A DNA stretch of 64,000 bases from Pseudomonas fluorescens (GTDB lineage Bacteria; Pseudomonadota; Gammaproteobacteria; Pseudomonadales; Pseudomonadaceae). The notes below the pieces were generated by a model. That model searched no databases. It had not been told where the DNA came from and worked only from the letters and a program-made list of their open reading frames with translations. Made by a program: the position numbers and the translations under genes. Shown here piece by piece: positions 44,958 to 54,406 of the stretch. The stretch lies in the NCBI RefSeq assembly GCF_900636825.1, contig NZ_LR134318.1, forward strand, positions 4,201,501 through 4,265,500, written 5' to 3'. Within the stretch, counting starts at the first letter, position 1; every line of letters begins with the position of its first letter.

Positions 44958-46030
44958 GCCTTGTTCGAGCGATCCGCATAGTTCTGGTCGATCCACTGCT
45001 GGTAGCTGCCGCTCTTCACGTGCTCAACCCACTCAGTGTTGTTCAGATACCACTCGACAGTCTTGCGAATACCTGTCTCGAACGTCTCTTCCGGTGTCCA
45101 GCCCAGTTCACGCTGAATCTTGCTCGCGTCGATGGCGTAACGGACGTCATGACCAGGGCGATCCTGGACATAAGTAATCAGGCTGGCATGCGGGCGATGT
45201 GCCGAGTCAGGGCGCAACTCATCGAGCAACGCACACAGGGTATGCACCACTTCGATGTTTTGTTTTTCGTTATGACCGCCAATGTTGTAAGTCTCACCGA
45301 TAACACCTTCGGTGACGACTTTGTACAGCGCACGAGCGTGATCTTCTACGTACAGCCAGTCGCGAACCTGATTGCCTTTGCCATAAACCGGCAGAGGTTT
45401 GCCTTCCAGCGCATTGAGAATGATCAGCGGGATCAACTTCTCAGGGAAGTGGCAAGGACCGTAGTTGTTCGAGCAGTTGGTCACTAGCGTTGGCAGGCCA
45501 TAAGTACGGGCCCAGGCGCGAACGAGGTGATCGGAACTAGCCTTGCTGGCCGAGTACGGCGAGCTTGGCTGATAAGGCGTGTCTTCGGTGAAGAGGTCTT
45601 CCGGACCTTCAAGGTCTCCGTAAACTTCGTCAGTCGAAATATGATGGAAGCGGAAGTTGGCTTTACGCGCGTCATCCAGTGCCGCCCAATAATGGCGGGC
45701 AGCTTCCAGCAGAGTGTAAGTACCGATGATGTTGGTCTGAATGAACTCGGACGGACCGGTAATGGAGCGATCAACGTGGGACTCCGCGGCCAGGTGCATG
45801 ATGGCATCCGGTTGGTGCTCACGCAGAACACGGTCGATCTGATCACGATCGCAGATGTCGACGCGCTCGAACACATAGCGCGAATCACCGCTGACTTCAG
45901 CGAGCGACTCAAGATTACCGGCATACGTCAGCTTATCGACGTTAACGACAGAGTCGTTAGTGTTGGAAATAATGTGACGGATGACTGCCGAGCCGATGAA
46001 CCCGGCGCCGCCGGTAACTAGAATTTTCAC
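44954..46030 (-). CDS. rmlB: RmlB, dTDP-glucose 4,6-dehydratase
   Basis: 358 residues, extended SDR: TGGAGFIGSAV (6-16), HLAAESHVDRS, STDEVYGDLE and YSASKASSDH. Converts dTDP-glucose to dTDP-4-keto-6-deoxyglucose, the branch point between dTDP-L-rhamnose and the 3-acetamido sugar of the plus-strand module. The start is a GTG at 46030. It is the first gene of the minus-strand cluster; the 223 bases upstream hold no gene. Confidence 0.96.
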   Translation of the reverse strand: MKILVTGGAGFIGSAVIRHIISNTNDSVVNVDKLTYAGNLESLAEVSGDSRYVFERVDICDRDQIDRVLREHQPDAIMHLAAESHVDRSITGPSEFIQTNIIGTYTLLEAARHYWAALDDARKANFRFHHISTDEVYGDLEGPEDLFTEDTPYQPSSPYSASKASSDHLVRAWARTYGLPTLVTNCSNNYGPCHFPEKLIPLIILNALEGKPLPVYGKGNQVRDWLYVEDHARALYKVVTEGVIGETYNIGGHNEKQNIEVVHTLCALLDELRPDSAHRPHASLITYVQDRPGHDVRYAIDASKIQRELGWTPEETFETGIRKTVEWYLNNTEWVEHVKSGSYQQWIDQNYADRSNKA

Positions 46031-46253
46031 GCGAAACCATACCCTTGAGCTGCGGACAGTGACGCAATGAGCACTGTCTAATCCATGAATGCGGAAGCCG
46101 TCGAATAGGAGACTTCCGTCAGAGTCAGTCTGAATCGATGTGGGAATAGGCCACTATCGAACAAGGGACGCATTTTACAGCTTAATGAATCTTTTACTAA
46201 TGGATATAGACAGGTAGAGACGCAATTTCGACAGACGCATGCGCCTGCCGCTG

Positions 46254-46493
46254 TCAAACAAGACGCTTGCGTGCTGCTCTGGACGAACGTCCCAGGAACA
46301 GGCCAAGTAATGGGCCGAAAATCATCCCGATCAGCAAGGCGAGGACGACGATCAGCGACACCGGTAACTCAGGTCCCGCCCAACCCAAAAACAACAAGGA
46401 GACAGATTGCTGGTTTTCAAGGACGAAGGCCAGAATTGCCAACACCAACAAAAGCATGAAAACGCCAAGCAGAACGCGCTTGAGGTTACGCAT
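46254..46493 (-). CDS. lapA: LapA-domain inner-membrane protein
   Basis: 79 residues, two membrane helices, LapA/DUF1049 domain with NQQSVSLLFLGW between them and a basic tail (SSRAARKRLV). E. coli LapA works with LapB in controlling LPS synthesis, but the Pseudomonas role is untested here. It follows ihfB by 27 bases and is probably co-transcribed with it. Confidence 0.88.
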   Translation of the reverse strand: MRNLKRVLLGVFMLLLVLAILAFVLENQQSVSLLFLGWAGPELPVSLIVVLALLIGMIFGPLLGLFLGRSSRAARKRLV

Positions 46494-46520
46494 GAGTCAC
46501 TCCTTGAAATGCGAAGACGA

Positions 46521-46817
46521 TCAAACCCCCTCCTCCTCTTCCTCATTGACGCGGTCACGCAGTTCTTTGCCCGGCTTGAAATGCGGGACAAATTTACCGT
46601 CGAGGCTAACGGACTGGCCAGTCTTTGGATTGCGACCAACGCGCGGCGCACGATAGTGCAGAGAGAAGCTGCCAAACCCACGGATCTCGATGCGATCACC
46701 GGTGGCCAGGCATTGGGACATTTGTTCAAGCATGGTCTTGATGGCCAGCTCCACATCCTTGGATGAGAGTAGCCCTTGATGGGTGACAATTCGTTCGATC
46801 AACTCCGACTTCGTCAT
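46521..46817 (-). CDS. ihfB: IHF beta subunit
   Basis: 98 residues, HU/IHF fold: MTKSELIERI at the N-terminus, RGFGSFSLHYRAPRVGRNPK DNA-binding arm with the conserved Arg/Pro tip, and an acidic tail (NEEEEEGV). With IhfA it bends DNA at specific sites in transcription and recombination. It is the conserved left border of the O-antigen region in Pseudomonas. Confidence 0.98.
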   Translation of the reverse strand: MTKSELIERIVTHQGLLSSKDVELAIKTMLEQMSQCLATGDRIEIRGFGSFSLHYRAPRVGRNPKTGQSVSLDGKFVPHFKPGKELRDRVNEEEEEGV

Positions 46818-46966
46818 ATTTTTCCCTTCTTTTTCAAGCAGCTAGATCAGCGCTTGAAAGGTTTTAGCACGCCCGGAAGATTTTGAACAGCCCAGGGATT
46901 GACATATCTTCCTGCGCGTCGAAACGCCCATTTTCAGGGCGCCAAACCCACTCAGCTTCCACGTAC

Positions 46967-47245
46967 CTAGCGACACATCACCAACATCTTTCGGGTTACG
47001 AAACCCGCAGGATTAAAGCCGAAGGGATATTCATCTTCATCCTTGGCATCGTCAGAGCGCGTAATCACCTTGTAGCCTGCGCCTTTGCACTCCTTCGCCG
47101 CGCGTTTTTGACACTTCTCCCAGCCGGAGCCTAAACCCGAACAGTCGATTTCTATGCCACTGACTCCACGCGAGGCATGCGTCTTGGCGCTTGTGGTACA
47201 GCCCGCCAACATCAACACTGCGACGACGAGAATAAACTTGTTCAT
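46967..47245 (-). CDS. Small lipoprotein, unknown function
   Basis: 92 residues with a signal peptide and lipobox LAGC (Cys16), then a short mature domain with four more Cys residues (e.g. IDCSGLGSGWEKC, AAKECKGAGY) that could form disulfides. AGGAAG lies close before the ATG at 47245; the 13 codons upstream do not look like a signal peptide. The same short Cys-rich lipoprotein type is common in Pseudomonas and uncharacterised. Confidence 0.8.
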   Translation of the reverse strand: MNKFILVVAVLMLAGCTTSAKTHASRGVSGIEIDCSGLGSGWEKCQKRAAKECKGAGYKVITRSDDAKDEDEYPFGFNPAGFVTRKMLVMCR

Positions 47246-47414
47246 CCACTTCCTTATGCCAGGCATAGCCCGGCGACTGCGCACTTGAAATCAAGCTTAG
47301 TCGCGAATAGGCGATTGATCCGATTAAAGAAACAGACCACCCACAAAACGGATTGGTTTCACCCGCACCGTTGATTCGAACCAGGAAGATGCCCGACTTC
47401 CAAATCGCAGGCAC

Positions 47415-47443
47415 AAAAAAGGGCGACCGAAGTCGCCCTTTTT
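47415..47443 (-). terminator. Rho-independent terminator of rpsA
   Basis: On the minus strand a perfect gggcgac/gtcgccc stem with a ttcg tetraloop is followed by six T residues, 17 bases after the rpsA stop. Confidence 0.95.
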
Positions 47444-47459
47444 CATGATCAAGCAGAAC

Positions 47460-49145
47460 TTAGTTCTGTTTGGCCATTGCTTGACGCAGCAGTGCCGCCA
47501 TGGTGGTGTCGGCTGCTTCGCCTTCCGGAGCTGCTTTCAGGCTCTGGATAGCTTCTTTCTCTTCAGCATCGTCTTTCGATTTGATCGACAGCTGAATAAC
47601 ACGGCTCTTACGATCAACGCTGATGATCTTGGCTTCTACTTCCTGGCCTTCTTTCAGAACGTTGCGCGCGTCTTCAACGCGGTCACGGCTGATTTCGGAG
47701 GCTTTCAGAGTCGCTTCGATATCGTCGGCCAGAACGATGATGGCGCCTTTGGCGTCAACTTCTTTCACGGTGCCAGTAACGATTGCGCCTTTGTCGTTAA
47801 CCGAGACGTACTCGGAGAACGGATCGCTTTCCAGTTGCTTGATACCCAGGGAGATACGCTCGCGCTCTGGGTCAACCGACAGGATAACGGTGTCCAGCTC
47901 GTCGCCCTTCTTGAAACGACGAACAGCTTCTTCGCCAACTTCGTTCCAGGAGATGTCGGACAGGTGAACCAGACCGTCGATGCCGCCGTCCAGACCAATG
48001 AAGATACCGAAATCGGTGATCGACTTGATGGTGCCGGAGATTTTATCGCCCTTGTTGAACTGGCCAGAGAAATCTTCCCATGGGTTGGATTTGCACTGCT
48101 TGATGCCCAGGGAGATACGACGACGCTCTTCGTCGATGTCCAGAACCATGACTTCCACTTCGTCGCCGACTTGTACGACTTTCGAAGGATGGATGTTCTT
48201 GTTGGTCCAGTCCATTTCCGAAACGTGTACCAGACCTTCAACGCCTTCTTCCAGCTCAGCGAAGCAGCCGTAGTCGGTCAGGTTGGTTACACGAGCGGTT
48301 ACGCGAGTGCCTTCTGGGTAACGGGCTTTGATAGCAACCCATGGATCTTCGCCCAGTTGCTTCAGGCCCAGGGAAACACGGTTGCGTTCGCGATCGTATT
48401 TCAGAACCTTGACGTCGATTTCGTCACCAACATTGACGATTTCGGAAGGATGCTTGATGCGCTTCCAGGCCATGTCGGTGATGTGCAGCAGGCCGTCCAC
48501 GCCACCCAGATCGACGAATGCGCCGTAATCGGTGAGGTTTTTGACGATACCTTTGACTTGCTGGCCTTCCTGCAGGGATTCCAGCAGAGCTTCACGCTCG
48601 GCGGAGTTCTCGGCTTCGAGGACGCTGCGACGGGAAACGACAACGTTGTTGCGCTTCTGGTCCAGCTTGATGACCTTGAATTCCAGCTCTTTGCCTTCCA
48701 GGTGCGTGGTGTCGCGCACTGGACGGACGTCAACCAGGGAACCTGGCAGGAACGCACGGATGCCGTTAACGTCGACAGTGAAGCCGCCTTTAACCTTACC
48801 GTTGATAACGCCCTTGACCACTTCCTCAGCTGCGAAGGCTGCTTCCAGAACGATCCAGCATTCAGCGCGCTTGGCTTTTTCACGGGACAGCTTGGTTTCA
48901 CCGAAACCGTCTTCAACCGAGTCCAGCGCAACGTGAACTTCGTCACCGACGTTGATGGTCAGATCGCCAGCGTCGTTGTAGAACTGCTCAAGCGGGATGA
49001 GTGCTTCAGACTTCAGGCCAGCGTGAACGGTTACCCAGCGAGCCTGGTAATCGATATCAACGATAACACCGGTGATGATGGAGCCTGCCTGAAGGTTCAG
49101 GGTTTTTAGGCTTTCTTCAAAGAGTTCCGCAAAGCTTTCGCTCAT
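47460..49145 (-). CDS. rpsA: 30S ribosomal protein S1
   Basis: 561 residues with six S1 RNA-binding repeats; each ends in a recurring R(N/R)(R/V)(V/I)SLG(I/L)K-like strand (e.g. RRRISLGIKQ, RERISLGIKQ). S1 holds mRNA on the 30S subunit and unwinds structured leaders. I chose the ATG at 49145, which opens MSESFAELFE after AGGAATTAAA; 15 upstream in-frame codons are not homologous. Follows cmk by 119 bases, the conserved cmk-rpsA-ihfB order. Confidence 0.98.
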   Translation of the reverse strand: MSESFAELFEESLKTLNLQAGSIITGVIVDIDYQARWVTVHAGLKSEALIPLEQFYNDAGDLTINVGDEVHVALDSVEDGFGETKLSREKAKRAECWIVLEAAFAAEEVVKGVINGKVKGGFTVDVNGIRAFLPGSLVDVRPVRDTTHLEGKELEFKVIKLDQKRNNVVVSRRSVLEAENSAEREALLESLQEGQQVKGIVKNLTDYGAFVDLGGVDGLLHITDMAWKRIKHPSEIVNVGDEIDVKVLKYDRERNRVSLGLKQLGEDPWVAIKARYPEGTRVTARVTNLTDYGCFAELEEGVEGLVHVSEMDWTNKNIHPSKVVQVGDEVEVMVLDIDEERRRISLGIKQCKSNPWEDFSGQFNKGDKISGTIKSITDFGIFIGLDGGIDGLVHLSDISWNEVGEEAVRRFKKGDELDTVILSVDPERERISLGIKQLESDPFSEYVSVNDKGAIVTGTVKEVDAKGAIIVLADDIEATLKASEISRDRVEDARNVLKEGQEVEAKIISVDRKSRVIQLSIKSKDDAEEKEAIQSLKAAPEGEAADTTMAALLRQAMAKQN

Positions 49146-49264
49146 TTTAATTCCTGTAAATGAGGGCGAAGGATCCGCCCATCTCCACACCCCAGACGAT
49201 GTGGGTTAGTTTCATTAAAAAGAAGCGCCCCAGAACTATGACTGGTCCCCTGAAGCCTTCTTGG

Positions 49265-49954
49265 TCACCCGGCGATATCGCGAATGGCGATCTCGCTCAT
49301 GATGCGTTCAAGCACCTGATCAATGGACAACTCCGTGGAATCCAGCTGAATCGCATCGGCCGCCGGCTTGAGCGGGGCTACTGCGCGCTGGGTATCACGC
49401 TCATCGCGTGCACGGATCTCATCTAGCAGACTCGACAGACTAACACCCTCGACTTTGCCCTTCAACTGCAAATATCGACGGCGCGCCCGCTCCTCGGCAC
49501 TGGCAGTCAGGAAAATCTTCAGCGGCGCATCAGGAAAAACCACCGTACCCATATCGCGCCCGTCGGCCACCAGGCCCGGTGCTTCCTGAAATGCGCGCTG
49601 GCGCTGCAGCAGCGCCTCGCGCACGGCGGGCAATGCAGCCACTTGCGAGGCGCCGGATCCGACGCTTTCAGTGCGAATGACATCGCTGACTTCGTCACCT
49701 TCCAGAATGATGCGTTGCAGCTGACCTTCGGTCGCCGCGATGAATTGCACATCCAGATGAGCGGCAAGTTTTTTCAGCAACTCTTCATTGGTCAGGTCAA
49801 CGCCATGGTTGTGCGCGGCAAACGCCAGCAACCGGTAAAGCGCACCGGAATCCAGCAGATTCCAGCCAAGACGCTTGGCCAGAATCCCGGCTACCGTGCC
49901 CTTGCCCGAGCCGCTTGGCCCATCGATGGTGATGACCGGTGCAATTTTTTTCAC
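49265..49954 (-). CDS. cmk: Cytidylate kinase
   Basis: 229 residues from a GTG at 49954. P-loop DGPSGSGKGT (11-20), LDSGALYR for CMP binding, and ADGRDMGTVVFP. Phosphorylates CMP/dCMP to the diphosphates. GAGG lies 8 bases before the GTG, which overlaps the stop of the upstream tyrA-aroA gene (GTGA), so translation is probably coupled. Confidence 0.97.
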   Translation of the reverse strand: MKKIAPVITIDGPSGSGKGTVAGILAKRLGWNLLDSGALYRLLAFAAHNHGVDLTNEELLKKLAAHLDVQFIAATEGQLQRIILEGDEVSDVIRTESVGSGASQVAALPAVREALLQRQRAFQEAPGLVADGRDMGTVVFPDAPLKIFLTASAEERARRRYLQLKGKVEGVSLSSLLDEIRARDERDTQRAVAPLKPAADAIQLDSTELSIDQVLERIMSEIAIRDIAG

Positions 49955-52194
49955 GACTGAGCCTCTTGTGCCACACGAATACCGACTTGCTCGCACAGCG
50001 CGAGGAAGTTCGGGAACGACGTCGCAACGTTGGCGCAATCATGGATGCGGATCGGTGCAGTCGCGCGCAGCGAAGCCACGCTGAATGCCATGGCGATACG
50101 GTGATCGCCATGACCATGCACCTCGCCGCCGCCGATCTGGCCGCCGTCGATAATGATGCCGTCCGGGGTCGGCTCGCACTCGACGCCCAGCGCCAGCAAA
50201 CCATCCGCCATCACCTGAATCCGGTCCGACTCCTTGACCCGCAGCTCTTCGGCACCAGTCAGCACGGTACGCCCTTCGGCGCAGGCAGCAGCAACGAACA
50301 GCACCGGGAATTCGTCGATCGCCAGCGGCACCAGCGCCTCTGGTATCTCGATACCCTTGAGTTTAGCTGCCCGCACGCGCAAGTCAGCAACCGGCTCGCC
50401 GCCTACTTCACGCTGGTTCTCCAGCGTAATGTCCGCACCCATGAGACGCAGAATGTCGATCACGCCGGTACGGGTCGGGTTGATGCCAACGTGTTCAAGC
50501 ATCAGCTCGGAACCCTCGGCAATCGATGCCGCGACCAGGAAAAAGGCCGACGACGAAATGTCGCCCGGCACTTCAATGTGGGTGGCCGTCAGCTTGCCAC
50601 CGGACTCGACCGACGCTGTGGCGCCATCGACGTTGACCGAATAGCCGAACCCGCGAAGCATGCGCTCGGTGTGGTCGCGAGTCGGTGCCGGCTCGGTCAC
50701 TGTGGTTTTGCCTTCAGCGTACAGACCGGCGAGCAGCAGGCAGGACTTCACCTGTGCGCTGGCCATCGGCATGGTGTAGGTCAGGCCTTTGAGCTTGTGG
50801 CCACCGCGAATGGTCATCGGCGGACGACCTTCGGCAGCGGTTTCGATCACAGCGCCCATTTCACGCAGCGGATTGGCCACGCGGTTCATCGGACGCTTGG
50901 ACAGCGAAGCGTCGCCGGTCAAGGTGCTATCGAAACTCTGCGCCGCCAGCAGGCCGGACAACAGACGCATCGACGTGCCGGAGTTGCCCAGATAGATCGG
51001 GCCCGGCGCAGGTTTCAAACCGTGCAGGCCGACACCGTGAATGGTCACGCGGCCGTGGTGCGGGCCTTCGATGACCACACCCATGTCGCGAAAGGCCTGC
51101 AAGGTCGCCAGGGCGTCTTCGCCCTCGAGGAAGCCTTCGACTTCGGTGACGCCTTCGGCCAGCGAGCCGAGCATGATCGAACGGTGGGAAATCGATTTGT
51201 CACCCGGTACGCGAATCCGACCGGACAGGCGGCCACCAGGTTGAGCCAGGAAGATCAGATCGTTGGAATTCATAGCGTCCACATAGGCCCTGCGGGCCAG
51301 GATTTTACTGAAATGCTCGCGGGCAACCCGGGCGCGCGTGAAAACGCCCAACAATTGGTGCCCATCCCCTGCATCGACCGCGTCGCGCAAGGCGTCGAGG
51401 TCGCTGCGAAATGTATCGAGTGTGCGCAGGACAGCCTCGCGGTTGGCGAGGAAGATGTCGTGCCACATCACCGGGTCGCTTCCTGCGATTCTTGTGAAAT
51501 CGCGAAAACCACCGGCAGCGTAACGGAAGATCTCAAGGTTTTCATTGCGCTTGGCCAACGAATCGACCAAACCGAACGCCAGCAAGTGCGGCAAATGACT
51601 GGTCGCAGCCAACACTTCATCGTGACGCTCGACTTGCATGTGCTCGACATCGGCGCCCAGCTCGCGCCACAGCCGATCGACCACGGCCAGCGCGGACGGA
51701 TCGGTCTGCTCGAGTGGCGTCAGAATCACTTTGTGACGACGAAACAGCTCGGCATTGGAGGCTTCCACCCCGCTCTGCTCGGAACCGGCAATCGGATGGC
51801 CCGGCACGAAACGCGGCGGCATGGCGCCAAACGCTTCGCTGGCGGCGCGCACGACGTTACCTTTGGCGCTGCCAACGTCAGTGAGGATCGCCTGCCCCAG
51901 ATCCATGACTGCCAAGCGTGCCAGCAATTTTTCCATGGCCAGAATCGGTACAGCCAGCTGAATGACATCAGCACCGATGCACGCCGCCGCCAAGTCATCT
52001 TCGCAACGATCGACCACACCTAATTCGACCGCGAGCTTGCGCGACTGCGCATCAAGATCGACGCCGACGACTTCGCGGCACAGGCCGCTTTCACGCAAAC
52101 CCTTGGCAAACGAACCACCGATCAAGCCCAGACCAACCACCACCAGGCGACCGATCATAGGTGCAGCAGATTGCAGTGCAGTGACATCAACCAC
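49951..52194 (-). CDS. aroA: Bifunctional prephenate dehydrogenase / 3-phosphoshikimate 1-carboxyvinyltransferase
   Basis: 747 residues, a TyrA-AroA fusion. Residues about 14-300 are an NAD-dependent dehydrogenase (VVVGLGLIGGSFA; DVGSAKG; GHPIAGSEQSG). EPSP synthase begins near residue 308 with GGRLSGRIRVPGDKSISHRS, then GNSGTSMR and DEFPVLFVAAA. The two parts act in tyrosine and chorismate synthesis. The fusion is normal for Pseudomonas. The start GTG at 52194 overlaps the hisC stop by 8 bases; the Met at residue 13 (52158) lacks a ribosome site. The Gly in GNSGTSMR is as in glyphosate-sensitive enzymes. Confidence 0.95.
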   Translation of the reverse strand: MVDVTALQSAAPMIGRLVVVGLGLIGGSFAKGLRESGLCREVVGVDLDAQSRKLAVELGVVDRCEDDLAAACIGADVIQLAVPILAMEKLLARLAVMDLGQAILTDVGSAKGNVVRAASEAFGAMPPRFVPGHPIAGSEQSGVEASNAELFRRHKVILTPLEQTDPSALAVVDRLWRELGADVEHMQVERHDEVLAATSHLPHLLAFGLVDSLAKRNENLEIFRYAAGGFRDFTRIAGSDPVMWHDIFLANREAVLRTLDTFRSDLDALRDAVDAGDGHQLLGVFTRARVAREHFSKILARRAYVDAMNSNDLIFLAQPGGRLSGRIRVPGDKSISHRSIMLGSLAEGVTEVEGFLEGEDALATLQAFRDMGVVIEGPHHGRVTIHGVGLHGLKPAPGPIYLGNSGTSMRLLSGLLAAQSFDSTLTGDASLSKRPMNRVANPLREMGAVIETAAEGRPPMTIRGGHKLKGLTYTMPMASAQVKSCLLLAGLYAEGKTTVTEPAPTRDHTERMLRGFGYSVNVDGATASVESGGKLTATHIEVPGDISSSAFFLVAASIAEGSELMLEHVGINPTRTGVIDILRLMGADITLENQREVGGEPVADLRVRAAKLKGIEIPEALVPLAIDEFPVLFVAAACAEGRTVLTGAEELRVKESDRIQVMADGLLALGVECEPTPDGIIIDGGQIGGGEVHGHGDHRIAMAFSVASLRATAPIRIHDCANVATSFPNFLALCEQVGIRVAQEAQS

Positions 52195-53299
52195 GAGCCA
52201 GAACCTTGCGCAGCGCTTCGAGGAAGCGGCTGTTTTCCGCCGGCAGACCGATGGTCACGCGCAAGTGGTTCGGCATGCCGTAATTAGCCACCGGACGCAC
52301 GATCACGCCTTCGCGCAGCAAACCCTGAAAAACCGGCGCTGCAATCTGGCCGAGATCGACGCAAATGAAGTTGCCTTTGGACTCGATCCAGCCTAAACCC
52401 AACTCACGGAAACCGGCTTGCAGCTGCTGCATGCCCGCCTCGTTGAGCTGGCGGCTTTGCGCCAGATATTCGTCATCCTTCAACGCTGCGCAAGCCGCCG
52501 CCAGGGCGAGGCTATTGACGTTGAACGGCTGGCGCACGCGGTTCAGCACATCCGCCACAACCGGGGTCGACAGACCATAGCCGACGCGCAGTGCTGCCAA
52601 GCCGTAAGCCTTGGAAAAGGTGCGCGAGACCAGCAGATTCGGGTACGCGGCGAGGAAGTCGAGACCGTCCGGCAAGTCGCTGCCTTCGGCGTACTCGATG
52701 TACGCCTCGTCCAGCACCACCAGCACATGCTCCGGAACATCCTGCAGAAATTCGTCCAGCGCTTCAGCGCCAAACCAGGTGCCGGTCGGGTTGTTCGGGT
52801 TGGCGATGAACACCACGCGGGTTTTGGCGTCGATGGCCGCGAGCATCGCCGGCAAGTCGTGACCCCATTCTTTGGCCGGAACCACTTTGGCTTGCGCGCC
52901 GACTGCTTGAGTAGCAATCGGATACACCGCAAAGGCATGCTCACTGAACACGGCATTCAGGCCCGGCGCCAGATAGGCACGCGCCACCAGCTCGAGAATA
53001 TCGTTGGAACCATTACCCAATGTGACCTGGTTCAGCTCGACGCGGCATTGTTCGGCCAGCAAGGATTTCAGCGCGAAACCGTTGCCGTCCGGATAGCGGG
53101 TCAGCTCGGCCAGCTCTTCGCGGATCGCCGCCAAGGCTTTCGGGCTCGCACCCAGCGGGTTTTCATTGCTGGCCAGTTTGACGATTTTCGCCGGATCCAG
53201 ATCCAGCTCACGCGCCAGTTCGTCCACAGGCTTGCCCGGAACGTACGGCGAAAGTTGTTGCACGCCCGGCTGTGCCAGAGCGAGGAAGTTGCCACTCAT
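52187..53299 (-). CDS. hisC: Histidinol-phosphate aminotransferase (HisC2 type)
   Basis: 370 residues, class I/II PLP aminotransferase. LASNENPLGAS, GNGSNDILELV, NPNNPTG, and the PLP lysine in SRTFSKAYGLAALRVG. In this aromatic operon position the enzyme probably also acts on aromatic 2-oxo acids or prephenate, besides histidinol phosphate; that is known for related HisC2 proteins and inferred here. It lies 12 bases after pheA. Confidence 0.95.
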   Translation of the reverse strand: MSGNFLALAQPGVQQLSPYVPGKPVDELARELDLDPAKIVKLASNENPLGASPKALAAIREELAELTRYPDGNGFALKSLLAEQCRVELNQVTLGNGSNDILELVARAYLAPGLNAVFSEHAFAVYPIATQAVGAQAKVVPAKEWGHDLPAMLAAIDAKTRVVFIANPNNPTGTWFGAEALDEFLQDVPEHVLVVLDEAYIEYAEGSDLPDGLDFLAAYPNLLVSRTFSKAYGLAALRVGYGLSTPVVADVLNRVRQPFNVNSLALAAACAALKDDEYLAQSRQLNEAGMQQLQAGFRELGLGWIESKGNFICVDLGQIAAPVFQGLLREGVIVRPVANYGMPNHLRVTIGLPAENSRFLEALRKVLARG

Positions 53300-53311
53300 T
53301 TGCTACCGCCC

Positions 53312-54406
53312 TTAGAGAACTGCTTTCGGGTAGGAACCCAGCACTTTGAGTGCTACTGCTTCCTGACTGATCTTCTCCAGCACACCTTTGATCAACGGAT
53401 CGCGGTGGTGGCCGACGAAGTCGATGAAGAACACGTAGGTCCATTTGCCGCTGCGCGACGGACGGGTTTCGATACGGGTCAGGTCGATGCCGTTGCCGTG
53501 GAAAGGCACCAGTAGCTCGTGAAGCGCGCCGGGTTTGTTGCTCATCGACACGATGATCGAAGTCTTGTCGTCGCCGGTCGGCGGTACTTCCTGGTTACCG
53601 ATCATCAGGAAGCGCGTCGAGTTGTCCGGACGATCTTCGATCTTCTCGGCCAGTCGCGTCAGGCCATACAGACCGGCCGCCATGTCGCCGGCAATTGCCG
53701 CCGAATTCCACTCGCCTTTGACGCGCTTGGCGGCTTCGGCGTTGCTCGACACCGCGACGCGCTCGACATTCGGGTAATGCGCATCCAGCCACTTGCGGCA
53801 CTGGGCCAGCGACTGCGCATGGGAATAAATGCGGCTGATGCTGTCGGTCTTGGTGCTTTCGCCGACCAGCAAATGATGGTGAATGCGCAGCTCGACTTCG
53901 CCGCAGATCACCATGTCGTGTTCGAGAAAGCTGTCCAGCGTGTGATTGACCGCGCCTTCGGTGGAGTTCTCCACCGGCACCACGCCGAAATTTACCGCGC
54001 CAGCGGCCACTTCACGGAACACTTCATCGATCGCCGCCATTGGCTTGCTGATCACGGCGTGGCCGAAGTGCTTCATTGCCGCCGCTTGGGTGAAGGTGCC
54101 CTCAGGGCCGAGATACGCCACTTTCAGCGGCTGCTCCAGGGCCAGGCACGACGACATGATTTCGCGAAACAGCCGCGCCATTTCTTCGTTGCCCAACGGC
54201 CCCTGATTGCGTTCCATCACCCGCTTGAGCACCTGCGCTTCACGCTCGGGACGGTAGAAAACCGGCACTTCACCTTCAGCCAGCGAGGCCATTTTGACTC
54301 GCGCAACTTCCTGGGCGCAGCGCGCACGCTCACTGATCAGCTCGAGGACTTTAGTGTCCAGAGCGTCAATGCGAACGCGCAGGGCCTTGAGTTCTTGCTC
54401 GGACAT
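53312..54406 (-). CDS. pheA: P-protein: chorismate mutase / prephenate dehydratase
   Basis: 364 residues in three parts: chorismate mutase (1-90, LRVRIDALDTKVLELISER), prephenate dehydratase (about 94-275, with the catalytic DNSTRFL) and an ACT regulatory domain (about 285-364, GALHELLVPFHGNGIDLTRI; ETRPSR). Makes phenylpyruvate from chorismate and is usually feedback-inhibited by phenylalanine through the ACT domain. Its ATG overlaps the serC stop by one base (TGATG). Confidence 0.97.
   Translation of the reverse strand: MSEQELKALRVRIDALDTKVLELISERARCAQEVARVKMASLAEGEVPVFYRPEREAQVLKRVMERNQGPLGNEEMARLFREIMSSCLALEQPLKVAYLGPEGTFTQAAAMKHFGHAVISKPMAAIDEVFREVAAGAVNFGVVPVENSTEGAVNHTLDSFLEHDMVICGEVELRIHHHLLVGESTKTDSISRIYSHAQSLAQCRKWLDAHYPNVERVAVSSNAEAAKRVKGEWNSAAIAGDMAAGLYGLTRLAEKIEDRPDNSTRFLMIGNQEVPPTGDDKTSIIVSMSNKPGALHELLVPFHGNGIDLTRIETRPSRSGKWTYVFFIDFVGHHRDPLIKGVLEKISQEAVALKVLGSYPKAVL

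Noticed and set aside
47445..49109. 554-codon plus-strand frame opposite rpsA
   Set aside because: Phe/Asp-rich mirror of the S1 repeats; rpsA is certain on the other strand.
49939..52023. 694-codon plus-strand frame opposite tyrA-aroA
   Set aside because: Shadow of a conserved gene; composition is that of a reverse-complement frame.
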